64,000 nucleotides of DNA from positions 18,786,801-18,850,800 of the forward strand of contig OX438751.1 of assembly GCA_949316235.1 (NCBI GenBank), read 5' to 3'. The translations under genes and the position numbers were made by a program. Source of the stretch: Oegoconia quadripuncta. Lineage: Eukaryota > Arthropoda > Insecta > Lepidoptera > Autostichidae. Positions 22,401-34,800 of this stretch are shown piece after piece (position 1 is the first letter of the stretch; each line of letters starts with the position of its first letter). The notes under the pieces are model-generated. The model worked only from the letters and a program-made list of their open reading frames with translations, searched no databases and was not told the origin of the DNA.

Positions 22401-23805
22401 TGGTACCTGAACTAGGGAAACCTGTGTCTCAGATAACCAGGTCTCCACCCCACGTTTTACTACAAACAAACTAGGAAAAAGAAAAGTTAGCATTAATAAA
22501 AATGAAACAATTCTTATGTGTTGTGTAAGTGCATTTGTGTATTGCGTATGTGAATTTGTGATTCGAAAATATCTGTCGTAGATGGGAAATTTTAAATACT
22601 TTGAAACTATTTACTGCAGCTATACACCCCGTTGCATATTCGTTTCCTTCACGGCTCTCTTTCTCTAGATTTTCTCTTCTCTTTCTCTAGATAGTCGACA
22701 TGTATTTTATTTTGTAAGTAGAAATATCTTCGTATGATCAAATCCAAAGCGATTATGCAATCGTCGCAGGTATGAAATTGCGAGAAAACTATCACTCATG
22801 TCACTTGCTGAACAAATATCGTTTATGAAGCTATATAGAACAAAAATAAATTTATAAAGATTTCGAAATCAGTTTTATGGTATGAATAATAGCTTGATAA
22901 AAACCTACATATATATGCACAATATAAGTTTACTATGCTATTATAATTGGATCTCTACACTCTACATGCACACACACATCTTAACATAAACGCATGCTCA
23001 AACAAAACACTCGTGTATATATATAAAACCTCTTGTTCGCTTTAGGACACATTCGCTATAAGACAGATTATCTATTTTTTAAGCTAACAAACATAAGATA
23101 AGTTTGTTTTCAATCTAACATTTACAAGATAATTATGGAAAAGCCTTCCAGGCCCAAGTATATAAGAGATCCCAAAGTTATATGTAATGAAGTCGAAAAT
23201 AAACTTTTCATTTTATTACGTCGTTTGTATTTAGTCTGAAAATCTAGTGATAGCGAAATTCAGTAAGGACTAGAATATCTTCACTGTTAAGGGGAAATTG
23301 AAGTTCTTCATTAGTATGTATCGGATTAATTCACACATGTCAACAGCCAGAACAAACAATACATAACAAACTGTGCAGTTTATATCTGACAACAATCGGG
23401 AGGTTTTGAGCTGCAAAGCTACATAAACAGTTAATTAGACTGCATGTCGTATCATGTCACTACATGTGAACCTAATTTTGTGTGGAGCATAACATACGCT
23501 TTTAGTCACATCAGCCTGTACAATCATCTACTAGCCATGGGTGGCGCCGCCTCTAAGCTTTATCCGAGATAATCCGAGGCAACCACAGTTGTCACGTTGC
23601 TAAGCCATTCCTCTGTTTAATTGGAAGGTGGAACGATCCTGTTTCCTATATCCCCAACCATATAAACTGGTATTGTCTAGATTGAGGAAACATTTGATAG
23701 CTCAGTAATCAAATTCTTGTCGTAAAATTAAGCACTGTAGAACGGTCTGCAGCCAGGATTCGTATAAGTAGGGATGAAACTGGGAGGCACTTGCAAAATA
23801 TAGAA
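22401..23805. other. intron stretch without a recognised feature
   Basis: AT-rich. The chance open frame at 23702-23902 overlaps the SINE that follows. No partner copy in the window was found. Confidence 0.45.
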
Positions 23806-23806
23806 T

Positions 23807-24025
23807 GACGAGCGATTGGTGTAGTGGATATGTGGAGTCGTGACCATGTCTACGAAACCAACGGTTGCGGGTTCGAATCCCGCGAGGGGTACCTAAATGC
23901 ATGAGTGGTGAACATGAACATTTGATGATTATATAAATATTTATGTAAGTATATTTATCTGTTATCTATAGTATCCATAGTAAAAAGCTTGGTATAAATG
24001 TCCGAAATATTTATTTATTTATTTC
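23807..24025 (+). mobile_element. SINE family A1
   Basis: The head has GATTGGTGTAGTGGATA and B box GGTTCGAATCCCGCGAGGGG. It is followed by a shortened body (GAACATTTGATG, GTATCCATAGTA) and an AATATTTATTTATTT tail. The GAGTCATGGATGT block is deleted. Confidence 0.8.
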
Positions 24026-25349
24026 ATATTTTTTTATATATTAAATATTTTTAGATAAGACTTTTTTATATATTAAATCCAAGACCTTAGGTATAAAAAT
24101 ATACCTTAGTGTAAAAATATACCTATATATACTTATATTTCCGAAAGGAAATGAATTACTTTCACCCATATAGGTATTATTTACGGCCCAAACTTTCCAG
24201 TATCTTCTATCCATCGTTCATTTTGCGCCTGTCAATTTGTTTGTCTTTCATATTCTCCGCATAAAATAAAGAAGCTTTCAGTACGGCAACGTTTGCGAGT
24301 TATTGGCCAAGTATTCATCGATCTGTTAACGACTACTACGTAATCAGTTTTTAATCAAAATTAAATAAGAAGTGCGAGTCTAACTCGCGTGCCTAAGGTT
24401 CCGCTCCTAGTTCAAAAATGTTGTGGTGTAAAATATGACAACGTCGTGTTTTAACATTATAATTAATATTACACATTGCTGCAAGAAAATGCGATAATGT
24501 ATGTTAAGTGTCCTAAACAATTATTTCTGCAGAACCAAGTTTTAAAAGTAGTTTTGTGTATTTTCAATAAAACTAACAATATTTTATAATGCTTTGAACT
24601 GTGACGTATGTTTAAATCGAAAATTAATGTAGTTTCTGAGAGAAACAAATGTGACAAACATACAGACCGACAGATAACGAAGCGTCACCATTACTAATTC
24701 CTTATTGTACTTTTTGATACCGGACCCTAAAAATGTAAGTATTCTACATACCGCCCTAAGTACAATACAATATAGCTAGATAGTATTTTGCGCAGTTTCA
24801 AAACAAAATATTACTTCATACAGTTATAAAAGTAGGTATGGAATATTGCGAGTGTCGTAAGTAAACAACTGTTATCATATCAATCTATGTCCTGGGTTGT
24901 ACCAATCTATACTTACATCACTTCGAAGTATCGTATTTTCCGGAAGCCAATGATAGATAAAATATTAAAGCTCTCAATATACAATATAATAACAATACCT
25001 ACGCAGGCGCTAAAGTGTATAATCTATAATATATAAACAATTAAACAATACTAACACTGGTGTGCAAGCGCTTTATTTATTTTACTATAGTATAGGTTTT
25101 CATTGCATCGCAGATGAATTGGCCCCAAAGTTTTTAAATCGGTCAAAAAATAATGTAAAAGTTAAGATAGGTAGATAATGCCCAATTTACAGAGTCGTGT
25201 GTGCTCGAGATTTACTGAAAATAAGGACTACGCTTAACCGATAACCTTCCATGTGATTTCTTAAAAACGTTAAAATATAGCAAGAGTCTGAAAAAAGTTA
25301 TGTTTTGTTTTTTTTATGTATTTCAAATGTGTATCTAAGAAACAATTTA
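24026..25349. other. intron stretch without a recognised feature
   Basis: AT-rich. Short local repeats such as TATATATTAAAT occur at 24030-24075. No gene or repeat partner was recognised. Confidence 0.45.
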
Positions 25350-25576
25350 TCTAACTAATATTATACATGCGAATATTTGGATGTTTGTTTGTTTTTTTGC
25401 TCAATTACGCCGAAACGGATGAACGGATTTGGATGAAGTTTGGTATATATATATATATGTAGAATATACCCTGAATTAAGACATGGGATATTTTTTATCT
25501 CGATAAAGTGAGTAGTTAAACAAATTTTCGCGATAAAGTTATTCCACGCAGGCGAAGACACGTGCGGAAAGCTAGT
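25350..25576 (+). mobile_element. Helitron-like (Lep1-type) element
   Basis: It starts TCTAACTAATATTATACAT. The body has AAACGGATGAACGGATTTGG and ATAGAATATACCC-like sequence around a short (AT) expansion, then GATAAAGTGAGTAG. It ends GCGAAGACACGTGCGGAAA, then GCTAGT. This is the fullest of the four larger copies in the window. Confidence 0.78.
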
Positions 25577-25865
25577 AATCTATAAATGCGAAAATATTTG
25601 ATTATACTTTACTATTGTAGTAGAGAACGCGAATACATAAACTATAGATTGAAAATTTGAAAACTTCCGAGTCTTTCGAAACGGAAATGTCATTCATCAA
25701 GCAAACCCAATAACTGTGTTAAAAGATAAATATGTTCGAAACCGCTAAACAGCCGTTCATCAAACATGGCTAACAACCATTCTCGCAAATATCAGCTTTT
25801 GGAAATAAAACAACAGTTTTTAAATTATTTCGCATCTTGGCGCTATTATAAAAACAGAGAGATAA

Positions 25866-26130
25866 TAATAATAATAAATATCTTTGCACATACACACAGC
25901 GCAATCTAGTTCCACACTAAGCAACTAGGCTTGTATTATGGATACCGGATGGTTGATAAACTACACAAATACATTTTTTTTGTAAATAAATACATAAATG
26001 AAAAACCTCCATAACTCGGGAACACATGTCTGTATTTATCATACAAACATATGTCCCTAGCGAGATTCGAACCGGCGACCTTTTGGTATATCAGTCAGAA
26101 TTTCTAACCACTACACCAAACAAGTCGTCG
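25866..26130 (-). mobile_element. SINE family A2
   Basis: The minus-strand copy has a head (AACCACTACACCAAA on the plus strand) and B box (GATTCGAACC). The body contains CATAACTCGGGAACACATGT and GGATACCGGATGGTTGAT. It ends in AATAATAATAAATATCTTTG. Confidence 0.85.
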
Positions 26131-26622
26131 GATACACATACACTTAAGCTTGAAAATTTTAACATCCTTCGAGGGTTTAAAAACTGACATTTGCGCCGTA
26201 GTGTTATATCGTTATGTCGCGGTGTTAGGCAACTAAAATGAAGTAAACTATAAATTATGAAATTAATTTGTCTGTGATGTTACATACAATTAAAACAACT
26301 TGACTAAGTGGAATAAAATAATAATAAATAAATAAAACGTTTATTTTGAGTTTCTTTTAAGAGTTACAATTTCACACACTTCTACCAAACTATAAATAGT
26401 TTATGGGCAGAAAATATACTCCCTTGATCTTTAATAATCTTATAATGTAACTGTAACGCTTTATTTAAACTTTTATGACTTTCACAGTATTACCAATAAG
26501 GATGGTAAATGGAACATAAACATATGTGTTTCGTTTCATATATATTTACAAGATGATTTTGCTTATAGCATTAGCATAATAATTTATTTTAGAATTTGAA
26601 GCAATCACGCTGAAACGACTAT
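26131..26622. other. intron stretch without a recognised feature
   Basis: AT-rich spacer between a SINE and the hAT-like element. Nothing recognised. Confidence 0.5.
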
Positions 26623-26630
26623 CTAATATT

Positions 26631-27518
26631 CAGTGATGTACAAGATACCTTAAATAAAGTATATGTAATACAAAATGCTAAATACTTTTAAATTAAGTAT
26701 TTCAGATACCAGATGCAAATAAATTTCTGGAATGGTATCTGAAATACTAGATATAAAATACGTATCTTTTGTATACTTTTTGTTGATAAAATACTTTTGT
26801 AAAAAAAAACAAAATTATTTTAATGGAAGTATGTTTTTACATGTAAATCGCGTTGATCGCACAAACGTGACACAACATAATATTATATTTTAATTGAGAT
26901 TTAAGTAAAACCAGTTCTTCAAACAGTTTATTTATTATACTCATTTTTCTTCGATGAGGTTTCATGTGGGTTTCATGATCATGCCCCCAAATGAGAATAG
27001 TCGCTCCACAGGGGCAGAACTAGGCAATTATGCAGTATATAATTAAAAATGACACGAGTCAAGGGGCATACCCGATGACATTTTGTAGAAAGAAAGAATT
27101 CGATATATCAATTTGGCACCAGACTAAAGATTATTATTATTTTTATATTTTATGGCAATCGGTCGTCTTTAATGCGATCAACGTTTACCTACTGCCAGTG
27201 TCCGGTTGTGCGGATAAAACTAGGTTTTTTAATCTGAGGGATAAAACCAATGGCGCGTTCAGTGTTATCTCTCGTTATATCTACATTTTAAATTAATGTC
27301 ACCTAAGATGTCACCATTGAATCAGTTATCTATTACTAAAAGTATTTAAGCAAACACAGTACCTATCTACCTAATACTATGAAACCAAGCAAAAGGTACT
27401 GAAATACAAGATACAAAATGAATTTTAACAAAGTTTTATAGATACAAGATGAAAATACGTATTTTGTATCTCGTATCTGTATTTCAGATACTTGCATCTT
27501 AGATAAGTTACATCTCTG
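26631..27518. mobile_element. hAT-like non-autonomous element
   Basis: The ends are CAGTGATGTA (26631-26640) and, in reverse, CAGAGATGTA (27509-27518), so 9 of 10 terminal bases agree, in the CAGNGATG style of hAT transposons. Flanking octamers are CTAATATT (26623-26630) and CTAGTACT (27519-27526), matching at 6 of 8 positions, as expected for an old 8-bp target duplication. Subterminal regions hold repeated ATACAAGAT and ATTTCAGATAC words in both orientations. The 88-codon frame at 27030-27296 is not recognisable as transposase. The element is 888 bp, so it is probably a defective derivative. Confidence 0.7.
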
Positions 27519-27796
27519 CTAGTACTAAGTATTGTTAGATGAAATTATTAAGTTTTACTGTAATTGTGGACACAAGCAAAAATGGTGTGTAGTGTTCTGT
27601 TTTTCAAGGCGTAGTCGCAGCCAGACTGTAGTATTTGCTTCGTCACAAGAACAAATATTTACCCGATAAAATAGAGACATTCCTTATTTGTCGAAAAGTT
27701 TCAATATTCATGTCCAAGTAATGGACTTGTAAATTTTGTTAAGAATCATTTCTTCGATAATATCTGTATACATTTGCGAATTAAACTAATATAAAT

Positions 27797-28172
27797 AATG
27801 AATAAATATTTCGAACACTTACACCAATCATCTAGCCCCAAACTAAGGCCCGTATTAATAAATGCTTCTTGAGATTGAGATCGCGTCTCAGTCTCAAGAC
27901 CATTTTTTCTGATGCTGTTTTATATGCAACAGATTCACAAGCGTCAACTTGAGGCCATGTCAATCTTGAGAACGGTTTATTAATACGGGCCTAACCAAAG
28001 CTTGTACTATGGATACTAAATAATGAATAAACATACATAAATATTTATATAAACATCCATAATTTGGGAATAAATGTTCGTATTCATCCCACAAATATTT
28101 ACCCTTGGCGGAATTCGAATCGGCAACTATTGGCTTCGCTGACAGGATCGCTATTTACTACACCAACCAGTG
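27797..28172 (-). mobile_element. SINE family A1 interrupted by a MITE
   Basis: The minus-strand SINE has its head at 28172-28100 (CACTACACCAA-like A box, GGAATTCGAATCGG-like B box). The body contains GGGAATAAATGTTCGTATTC and GCTTGTACTATGGATACTA. It is split at CAAACTAA by a 145-bp TIR element flanked by TAA duplications. Removing the insert restores a normal SINE reading. Confidence 0.88.
27847..27991. mobile_element. Harbinger-like MITE nested in a SINE
   Basis: The 145-bp element starts GGCCCGTATTAATAAA and ends with the exact reverse complement of those 16 bases. The TIR similarity continues to about 35 bp with mismatches (around TTCTTGAGATTGA). Both sides carry TAA (27844-27846 and 27992-27994), a 3-bp duplication typical of PIF/Harbinger insertions. 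It is non-coding. Confidence 0.88.
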
Positions 28173-28179
28173 CTCTAAC

Positions 28180-29454
28180 GACCTATATTCTAAATTGCAT
28201 TCTCTCTCTTCAATTTAAGATCTATGCTCTTGTCGGTGGAGTCATTTCCACACTTCTCTACTTTCCGCCTTTCCTTCGACTTCGACACGGCATTTACTTT
28301 GCATTGCAAGTACTTATTACAGGACCGACTTTTGACCATTTAGGTATTGAATGGGTAAGGTAGCAGTAAAATTCAGCTGGTATTAGTCTAGACGTAGGCT
28401 TTTCGAATAAACATTCATGTCTCGTCATAGTAAAACTGGTTGATAAACGTCTTTCATAATTCTTTTTGCTCTTCCGTCTTCTACATAAAACGTTGCATTC
28501 GATTGCTAATAATTTCCCGTTTAGTTTGTTTGCCTTAAAACTAAGGCTAAGGGGATAAAAGTCTAATAGTATATACTTCTAGGGCGCCTACTTGGTACCA
28601 AATTTAGTGACCAAGCACAACATTTTTTACGTGGTACGGCCGCTGGTACCAATTTATTTGGGGTCGGCGCAGTACTTTTTCTTCAATTCTCCTCCGTTCC
28701 CTCCCGTTACCTCATCAATTCACGGCGTTTTCGTTCATAACATCCTTCACACAATCCATCCATCTTTTCCATGGTCTTTCTCTTCCTTTCCACCCATTGA
28801 CATTCATATTCATCTCTCTTTTAATAACTTTCATGCGGTTGATAAACGTCTTTATGCTCCACAATATTTTATTCTACCATTTCACTGTCCTTTTATTTTA
28901 TACAGCCATCTCATATCACTTCGGTTGCCGCTTGGAAACGGAGGTTGAAATAAATCTCAATACCTACCCTTGTCACGTTGACAAGTGACTCTGCGTTTGT
29001 AATAACATCGTTGACCTAAAACATTGCGTACACGATCAATATCACATCCAAACCACTTATCTAAACGGACCTTTTCCTGGGATGACGTTAAAATCGTTTC
29101 TATTTATTTGAATTATTAATAGTTATCGTTATATACACAACTCATCTATCCACTTTATTGTATAAAGGGCTCTCGAAACTTAGCCATAAGGTCTACTTCA
29201 CAACTATCTACTGTTTTTGGGTGAAATTATATTTGTAAACTGGTGTTAGCGAGATGGTTCTTAAATTTGATGGAAATATGTTAAGCCGTTACGAAGATTG
29301 TTTTTGACACTGTTTGTTTGTATACCTGGAAGTTATGATGTCACACTCTAAACCGACGTTTTGTTCTGATATAAATACTTACTATAGACCTACACAATAT
29401 TGACAATAAAACAACATTAGTTACTTGAAGTAGTATCTACAATATATTATTTAA
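28180..29454. other. intron stretch with a decayed repeat
   Basis: Bases 28644-28830 (TTATTTGGGGTCGGCGCAGT, then CACAATCCATCCATCTTTTC and TGGTCTTTCTCTTCCTTTCC) resemble a widely dispersed lepidopteran repeat. The open frame at 28592-28948 lies in it and is not a gene. Bases 29235-29330 weakly echo the GTTAAGCCGTT block of the 758-1615 repeat. Confidence 0.4.
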
Positions 29455-29762
29455 CAGTCATCACCATCAGAACGTAAACATCCCACTGCAGGGATATAGG
29501 CCTTCCCTCGTATATGAGGAAGTATGACCACTACGCTGGCCCCACACGGGTTGGGGACTTCACATGCCTTTGAGTTTTTACCTCATGCAGGTTACCTCAC
29601 GATGTTTTCCTTCACCATTTAAGAGCAGTCGGATAAATACACATAAGTAATTTAATTAAATTTAAAAACTCATTGGTACATTGGCCTACCTGGGAATCGA
29701 ACCCGGAGCTCCTAAATTGGGAGACCGCGTCTTAACCGTCACCGACGCTCCGACGACCGACG
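29455..29762 (-). mobile_element. tRNA-headed SINE-like repeat (third head type)
   Basis: The minus-strand reading has a B-box-like GGTTCGATTCCCAGG near 29700 and an arm with GAGACCGCGTC-type sequence. The body includes GTGAAGTCCCCAACCCGTGT and GGCCTATATCCCTGCAGTGG. A 5'-truncated relative is at 46297-46460. The head differs from families A and B. Confidence 0.55.
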
Positions 29763-31028
29763 ATCTATGTAGTCGTATCATTATAATGAACAGAAAAATT
29801 AAAAACGTAGAGAAATTTCTGGCTCAATGAGATGACATTTGTTAAATTTTATTATATGTAAGTATTAACTGTTAGGTTTTACTACTGCCTATTTAAATAA
29901 AGACGAATTATTTTATTTCCGGCATTTTTGTATTTTTCATTTCAAACATACATTGATCATACATTTCAAATATTGAATTATTTAACATATTTATAACAAT
30001 ATTTTACATTAAAATAATCAAAACTGTAAATAAATTCTTGCTGTACCCTCGAAGGCTGGCCGCATTTACCCACTGTATGCTTGCGCTACAGAATAAAAAA
30101 ATAAGTTTTAATAGAATTCAAACTTGACATAGAAAGTTAAGAGGTTTATCCCATACGTCTTTCATACAAACTTTCAACTTCAAATTAATCGAAATGAATA
30201 GACCGATCCTAATGAAACTTTATACCCTACGTTTAAGCAGGATACATAGATCTAAAAAGCTAACAGAAAACATTTACAAAATATCGAATTTAAAAGAATA
30301 TATTAATGTTTTTCTGTTACTCTGTAAAATTAAAATCACTCTAATTTAGCTTCAATACTCTTTTTCGAATAAATTTCGATTATAAAGTTTCGTTTATAAT
30401 CGAAATTTCGGTTCGTAAAATTTCGTGTATAAAGTTTCATTAGAATGGGTTTATTCGTTTATTTGGACTTGATATGGAATAACGAGCGGGTTAAAGCATG
30501 ATAAAATTTAAAAATTCTGTTATCTCTGTAATTCAATACCTAATATTTTGTTTGAGTGACAGGTTTATAATTACTGGTTAATTATCAAGGAATAAGTAAA
30601 TATGACACACTTTACTCCTATATATACCTACCTATGAAGATAAATAAAACGGGCAAATATTTAAGATATGACGCGTGTAGTATAGTTTAACTTGGCCTGG
30701 GGATTAATAATTTATTTGTAGTACTTAACTGTATACTTCCAAATTACACCCAATGGCCATAAATTATCAAAACAAGCGTCTACAAACCATTGCGATATTT
30801 CGGTCTACCTATTACCGGAGTGCAGCCTCAGATCTTTCCCAATTTTCATGTTACGTCCAAACAAAGAAGGTTCGGTTTAACAAATGTCGAATATACTTCT
30901 GCGGTAATATATCAAATATCTCCTATCTATGTCTTCTATCTATTGTTATCTCTATCTTAATCAACATTGGTTTAACATGTGTCGGTTATATGCGGTAATA
31001 TATCAATTCTATCTAAACTTTTTTTTTT
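29763..31028. other. intron stretch with one hairpin
   Basis: AT-rich. It contains a perfect 16-bp inverted repeat (30371-30386 and 30393-30408, AAATTTCGATTATAAA with a 6-nt loop GTTTCG). The open frame at 30753-30998 has no recognised similarity. Confidence 0.5.
30371..30408. repeat. perfect 16-bp snap-back hairpin
   Basis: Arms AAATTTCGATTATAAA (30371-30386) and its exact reverse complement (30393-30408) are separated by GTTTCG. Confidence 0.9.
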
Positions 31029-31240
31029 AATATTTCGGACACTTACACCAATCATTTAGTCCAAACTAAGCAAAGCTTGTGCTATGGATACTAGATAACG
31101 GATAAACAGACATAAATATTTATATAAACATCCATGACTCAGGAATAAATGTTCATATTCATCACACAAATCGCGGGATTCGAACCCGCAACCGTAGGTT
31201 TCGCTGACAGGGTCACTATCCACTACACCAATCGGTCGTC
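31029..31240 (-). mobile_element. SINE family A1, near full length
   Basis: The minus-strand head ends at 31240 (GACGACCGATTGGTGTAGTG on that strand). The B box is GGTTCGAATCC. The body reads TGTGATGAATATGAACATTT, CCTGAGTCATGGATGT and GTATCCATAGCACAAGC, and ends near GTGTCCGAAATATT. The BEL/Pao element lies only 15 bp beyond its head. Confidence 0.9.
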
Positions 31241-31255
31241 TTCTTTCTTTCTATC

Positions 31256-31785
31256 TGTGCACGACCTCCTTATGCGATGAAGGAACGGGCCGTGTTGCAC
31301 CTGTGTTGATTGTTGAGAAAGAATACACTTTACACTTCTGTTTAAACTGTATATTTTTCCCAGAGCGGGGTGGTTTTAATCGACTACACTGTTTGACGAA
31401 CTGATTCCAACTGGCGTGAATTTGTCTAAAACGCCTATTTACGCTTTTTTTCGCTATACGCTATACGTTCCTGCCGGGAAGCTTCCCGCTGTTTTCTTAA
31501 TATTACGGTAGGGGCGCTAGCGTCGCGCGACTCGTGCGCGTAGGTCCCTTCCCGGCAGCAATACGTTAACGAGAGCCGGTATGCTATTATTTACAAGGTA
31601 CCTTAATTCTATATTATCCTACCTGATTTTACAAAACAAACTATTCTAAGTGTATACAATCTGACTTATATCTAGTTATTCTAACTTATAAACTGAAACT
31701 ATTTCTAATTAAATAAATCACATACTTTAATTATTGTCTGTTGTAATCTACACACACACACACTCACTTTCACTTGTCCCGCACA
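31256..31785 (-). repeat. BEL/Pao 3' LTR
   Basis: 530 bp, and no difference from the 5' LTR was found by eye. It is flanked outside by CTATC (31251-31255) and inside by the purine-rich tract. Confidence 0.95.
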
Positions 31786-31796
31786 TTCTCCCGCCG
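31786..31796 (-). other. polypurine tract
   Basis: The coding strand reads GGCGGGAGAA immediately before the 3' LTR TGTGCGGGAC. This is the expected position for plus-strand DNA priming. Only 38 bases separate the gag-pol stop from the LTR. Confidence 0.8.
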
Positions 31797-31823
31797 TACA
31801 GAGCCGTCCGCGGGTTCTGTATT

Positions 31824-34800
31824 CTATTCTGGTGCGGGCACGTCGGTTGGTGGTAGCACTACGATGCGTTTGGTAGGTCGACGTAGTACACCACCTTGCG
31901 TCTGGACATCGACTACACGAACTTGGTCATCTTTACCGGGGTGGAGTGCGGTGATAATGCCTCGCGGCCATGTGTTGCGAGGCAGGTTTCCATCCACTAT
32001 GAGCACGATGTCACCAATGTCGAGCCGTTTTCCGTGCCCATGCGGCTCCCGCCGGTGTTGAAGCTCGGGCAAGTATTCCTGTAGCCAGCGCGCCCAAAAG
32101 TGATCGGCTAATAGCTGTGCGCGTCGCCATTGTTTCTTGCCTGCCAGGTCGCAATCGGTGAATGTTCCGGGCGGAGGTGTGCGGGCCGAGCCACCGAGAA
32201 TGAAGTGATTCGGCGTTAATGCTTCTTCATCTACAGGCTCGACGGATACGTGCGTTAACGGTCGACTATTCACTGTGTATTCCGCTTCAGCTAGAAGCGT
32301 GGCCAGGCATTCTTCGTGCGGGTGTTTCTCGTGTAGTATGCGGTAGAGGGCTGTCTTTACTGATTTCACGAGCCTTTCCCAGGCTCCTCCCATAAACGGT
32401 GCGGACGGGCATATAAACTTCCACCGGATCATATGTTTCGATGCTTCATTCCGTATTGCTTCTCGGAGTTCGCGTTCTGCGCCATGCATGTTCGTCCCGT
32501 TATCGGAGTAGATCTCGGCCGGACATCCGCGCCGTGCTATGAATCGGCGCATTGCCATCACCGTTGAATCGCTGCTGAGATTCGCTGCTATTTCGAGGTG
32601 GATCGCGCGAGTCGTGAGGCACGTGAATAGTGCCACATATCTTTTTTCGTGGCGGCGTCCAACTGTCACGGATAATGGTCCAAAATAGTCGAGTCCGACG
32701 AATGTAAATGGACGCTGATGATGTCCCAATCGAGTATGTGGGTGATCTCCGGTTGGCGGTGTTGCAGGCTGTGCTCTTCTAATGCGACATTTCAGGCATT
32801 GCTTTACAACTTGCTTAACGGTGGGTCGAAGGCGCACTACCCAATATTGTTGTCGGACTTCGTTCACAATAATTTCTGTGCTACCGTGTGATAGCTTCGT
32901 ATGTATCCAATCGAGGTACAATCTTGTATATGGATGATCGCTGTCCAGTACTGCGGGTTCTCGCTGTTGAGCGGTGATACCGGCCGCAGCTGCGATGCGG
33001 GATTTGAGCTTCACTGTGTCGGTATCATCAATGTATACAGACAGCTGTTTCAATCGGCTGTCCTTATGCTGTACTCTTTGTGCTCGTAGCGCCGCAATTT
33101 CTGTGGCGAAGGCTTGTTGTTGAGACGCTCGCACCCATAGTTGTTCGGCTCGACGAATGTAATCGGCGTCCAAGTATTTATATTGGGCGGCGTTAGTCTT
33201 ACGAGGTGGGCCGCGGGCTGCGGAGCGTGTTGCTAATTTTTCTTTACGTGTTGAGCTTCGCCATTGTGGATCTTTTTCTATGTGGCGCTTCGTACGGCTG
33301 TAGTTAGTCTTTTGTGTTGATTTTGACAATAGGTCAATAAACTGAAGTACGCGTGCACTTGAGCGTATTAAGCGTAGCCACGATGAGAAACGTGTAATGT
33401 CTGGGAGGGCCCCGGTAAGTTTGGGTCCTGTTATCGATGTCACGTGCACTCGTTCCTCGCCGGTAGTGCCAATGATTGTATCGGTTGTTTCTTGCGGCCA
33501 CTCAGCTTCGGGTCTGTATAGGAAGGCCGGCCCGGTAAACCATCGGTGTTGCGTATCGAAGTCTGCCGGTATTCCACGCGTTGCGTCGTCTGCCACATTA
33601 TCGCGGCTTGGTACCCAGTGCCATTCGTCGACTGTAGTCTCTTCTTCTATTTCTGCTACTCTGTGTGCGACGAAGGCCTTGAAGGTACGCGGTCCCGACC
33701 GTAACCAGGCGAGTGCTGTTTTTGAGTCGCTCCAGTAATATCGCTGAGAATAGGATACTTGATATTCGTCGGCAACTGTTTTTGATAGGCGGCAGCCTAG
33801 CACGGCGGCTTGAAGTTCTAGGCGCGGTACAGAGGTGATCTTGAGTGGTGTGACTTTTGCTTTAGCAGCTGCGAGGGACACGTGGATGGTGCCAATATTA
33901 TCGATTACGCGCCAATACACGGCGGCAGCGTAGGCGGACTCGCTTGCGTCGACGAATGTATGTAGCTGCAGGTCGACAGCATCGGTGAGATGTAGATGAC
34001 AGCGTGGTATCTCGATGTACTTTAATCGTTTTAAGTCTTCAACCCATTGATGCCATTTTTTCTGCGTGTTCTCCGGTATAGGGTTGTCCCATGCTGTGCC
34101 GGTACGCCAAGTCTCTTGCAATATTTGTTTTGCCTGTATAGTGATAGGCGAGGCGAATCCGAGCGGGTCAAACAACGACATCACGGTTTTCAGTGCTTCT
34201 CGCTTAGTCGGTGTACGTAGTCCATTAATGATTTCAGGCGAGGCGCGCGCGAAATTCAAATTAAAGCCGAGCGTGTCTGTAGTGGGCCGCCAGGTGAGTC
34301 CAAGTATCTTTTCTTCTTTTATGTCGGCAAGTGTGACGTCACGGCTGTCGGTCGATGACTGTTCACCGTCGGTTATTGCTGTAATCACTTCGACATTATT
34401 CGACGTCCACTTTCTTAAATTGAAGTTAGCTTCACGGTGCACTTGTTTCACTTCGGTCGATATTTCGATGGCCTTCTCTATTGTTGGAAAACTTTGGAGA
34501 TAATCGTCCATATAGTGGTGTTTGATGATGGCCTCTGCCGCCTCGGGGTATTGTTCGCGGTGTTTCTCGGCATTGTAATTCTTCACGAACAAAGCTGTAC
34601 TAGGTGAACAGGCGGCGCCGAATATTACAGACTTCATACGGTACTGTTGTGGTGTGCCCTCCCGCCGCTGATCGCGCCACAGGAATCGCAGTGAATCTCG
34701 ATCTTCTTCACGGATGCCAATTCGTAGAAACATTTCTTCGATGTCGGCGGCGACTGCGATTGGATGTTGTCGAAACCGCATTAGAACGCCGGGCAGAGAT

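Noticed and set aside
27030..27296. 88-codon frame inside the hAT-like element as a transposase remnant
   Set aside because: I could not find a convincing hAT dimerisation or catalytic motif in this frame.
28592..28948. 118-codon open frame with membrane-like composition
   Set aside because: It overlaps a decayed dispersed repeat in T/C-rich DNA, and the composition alone explains the hydrophobic look.
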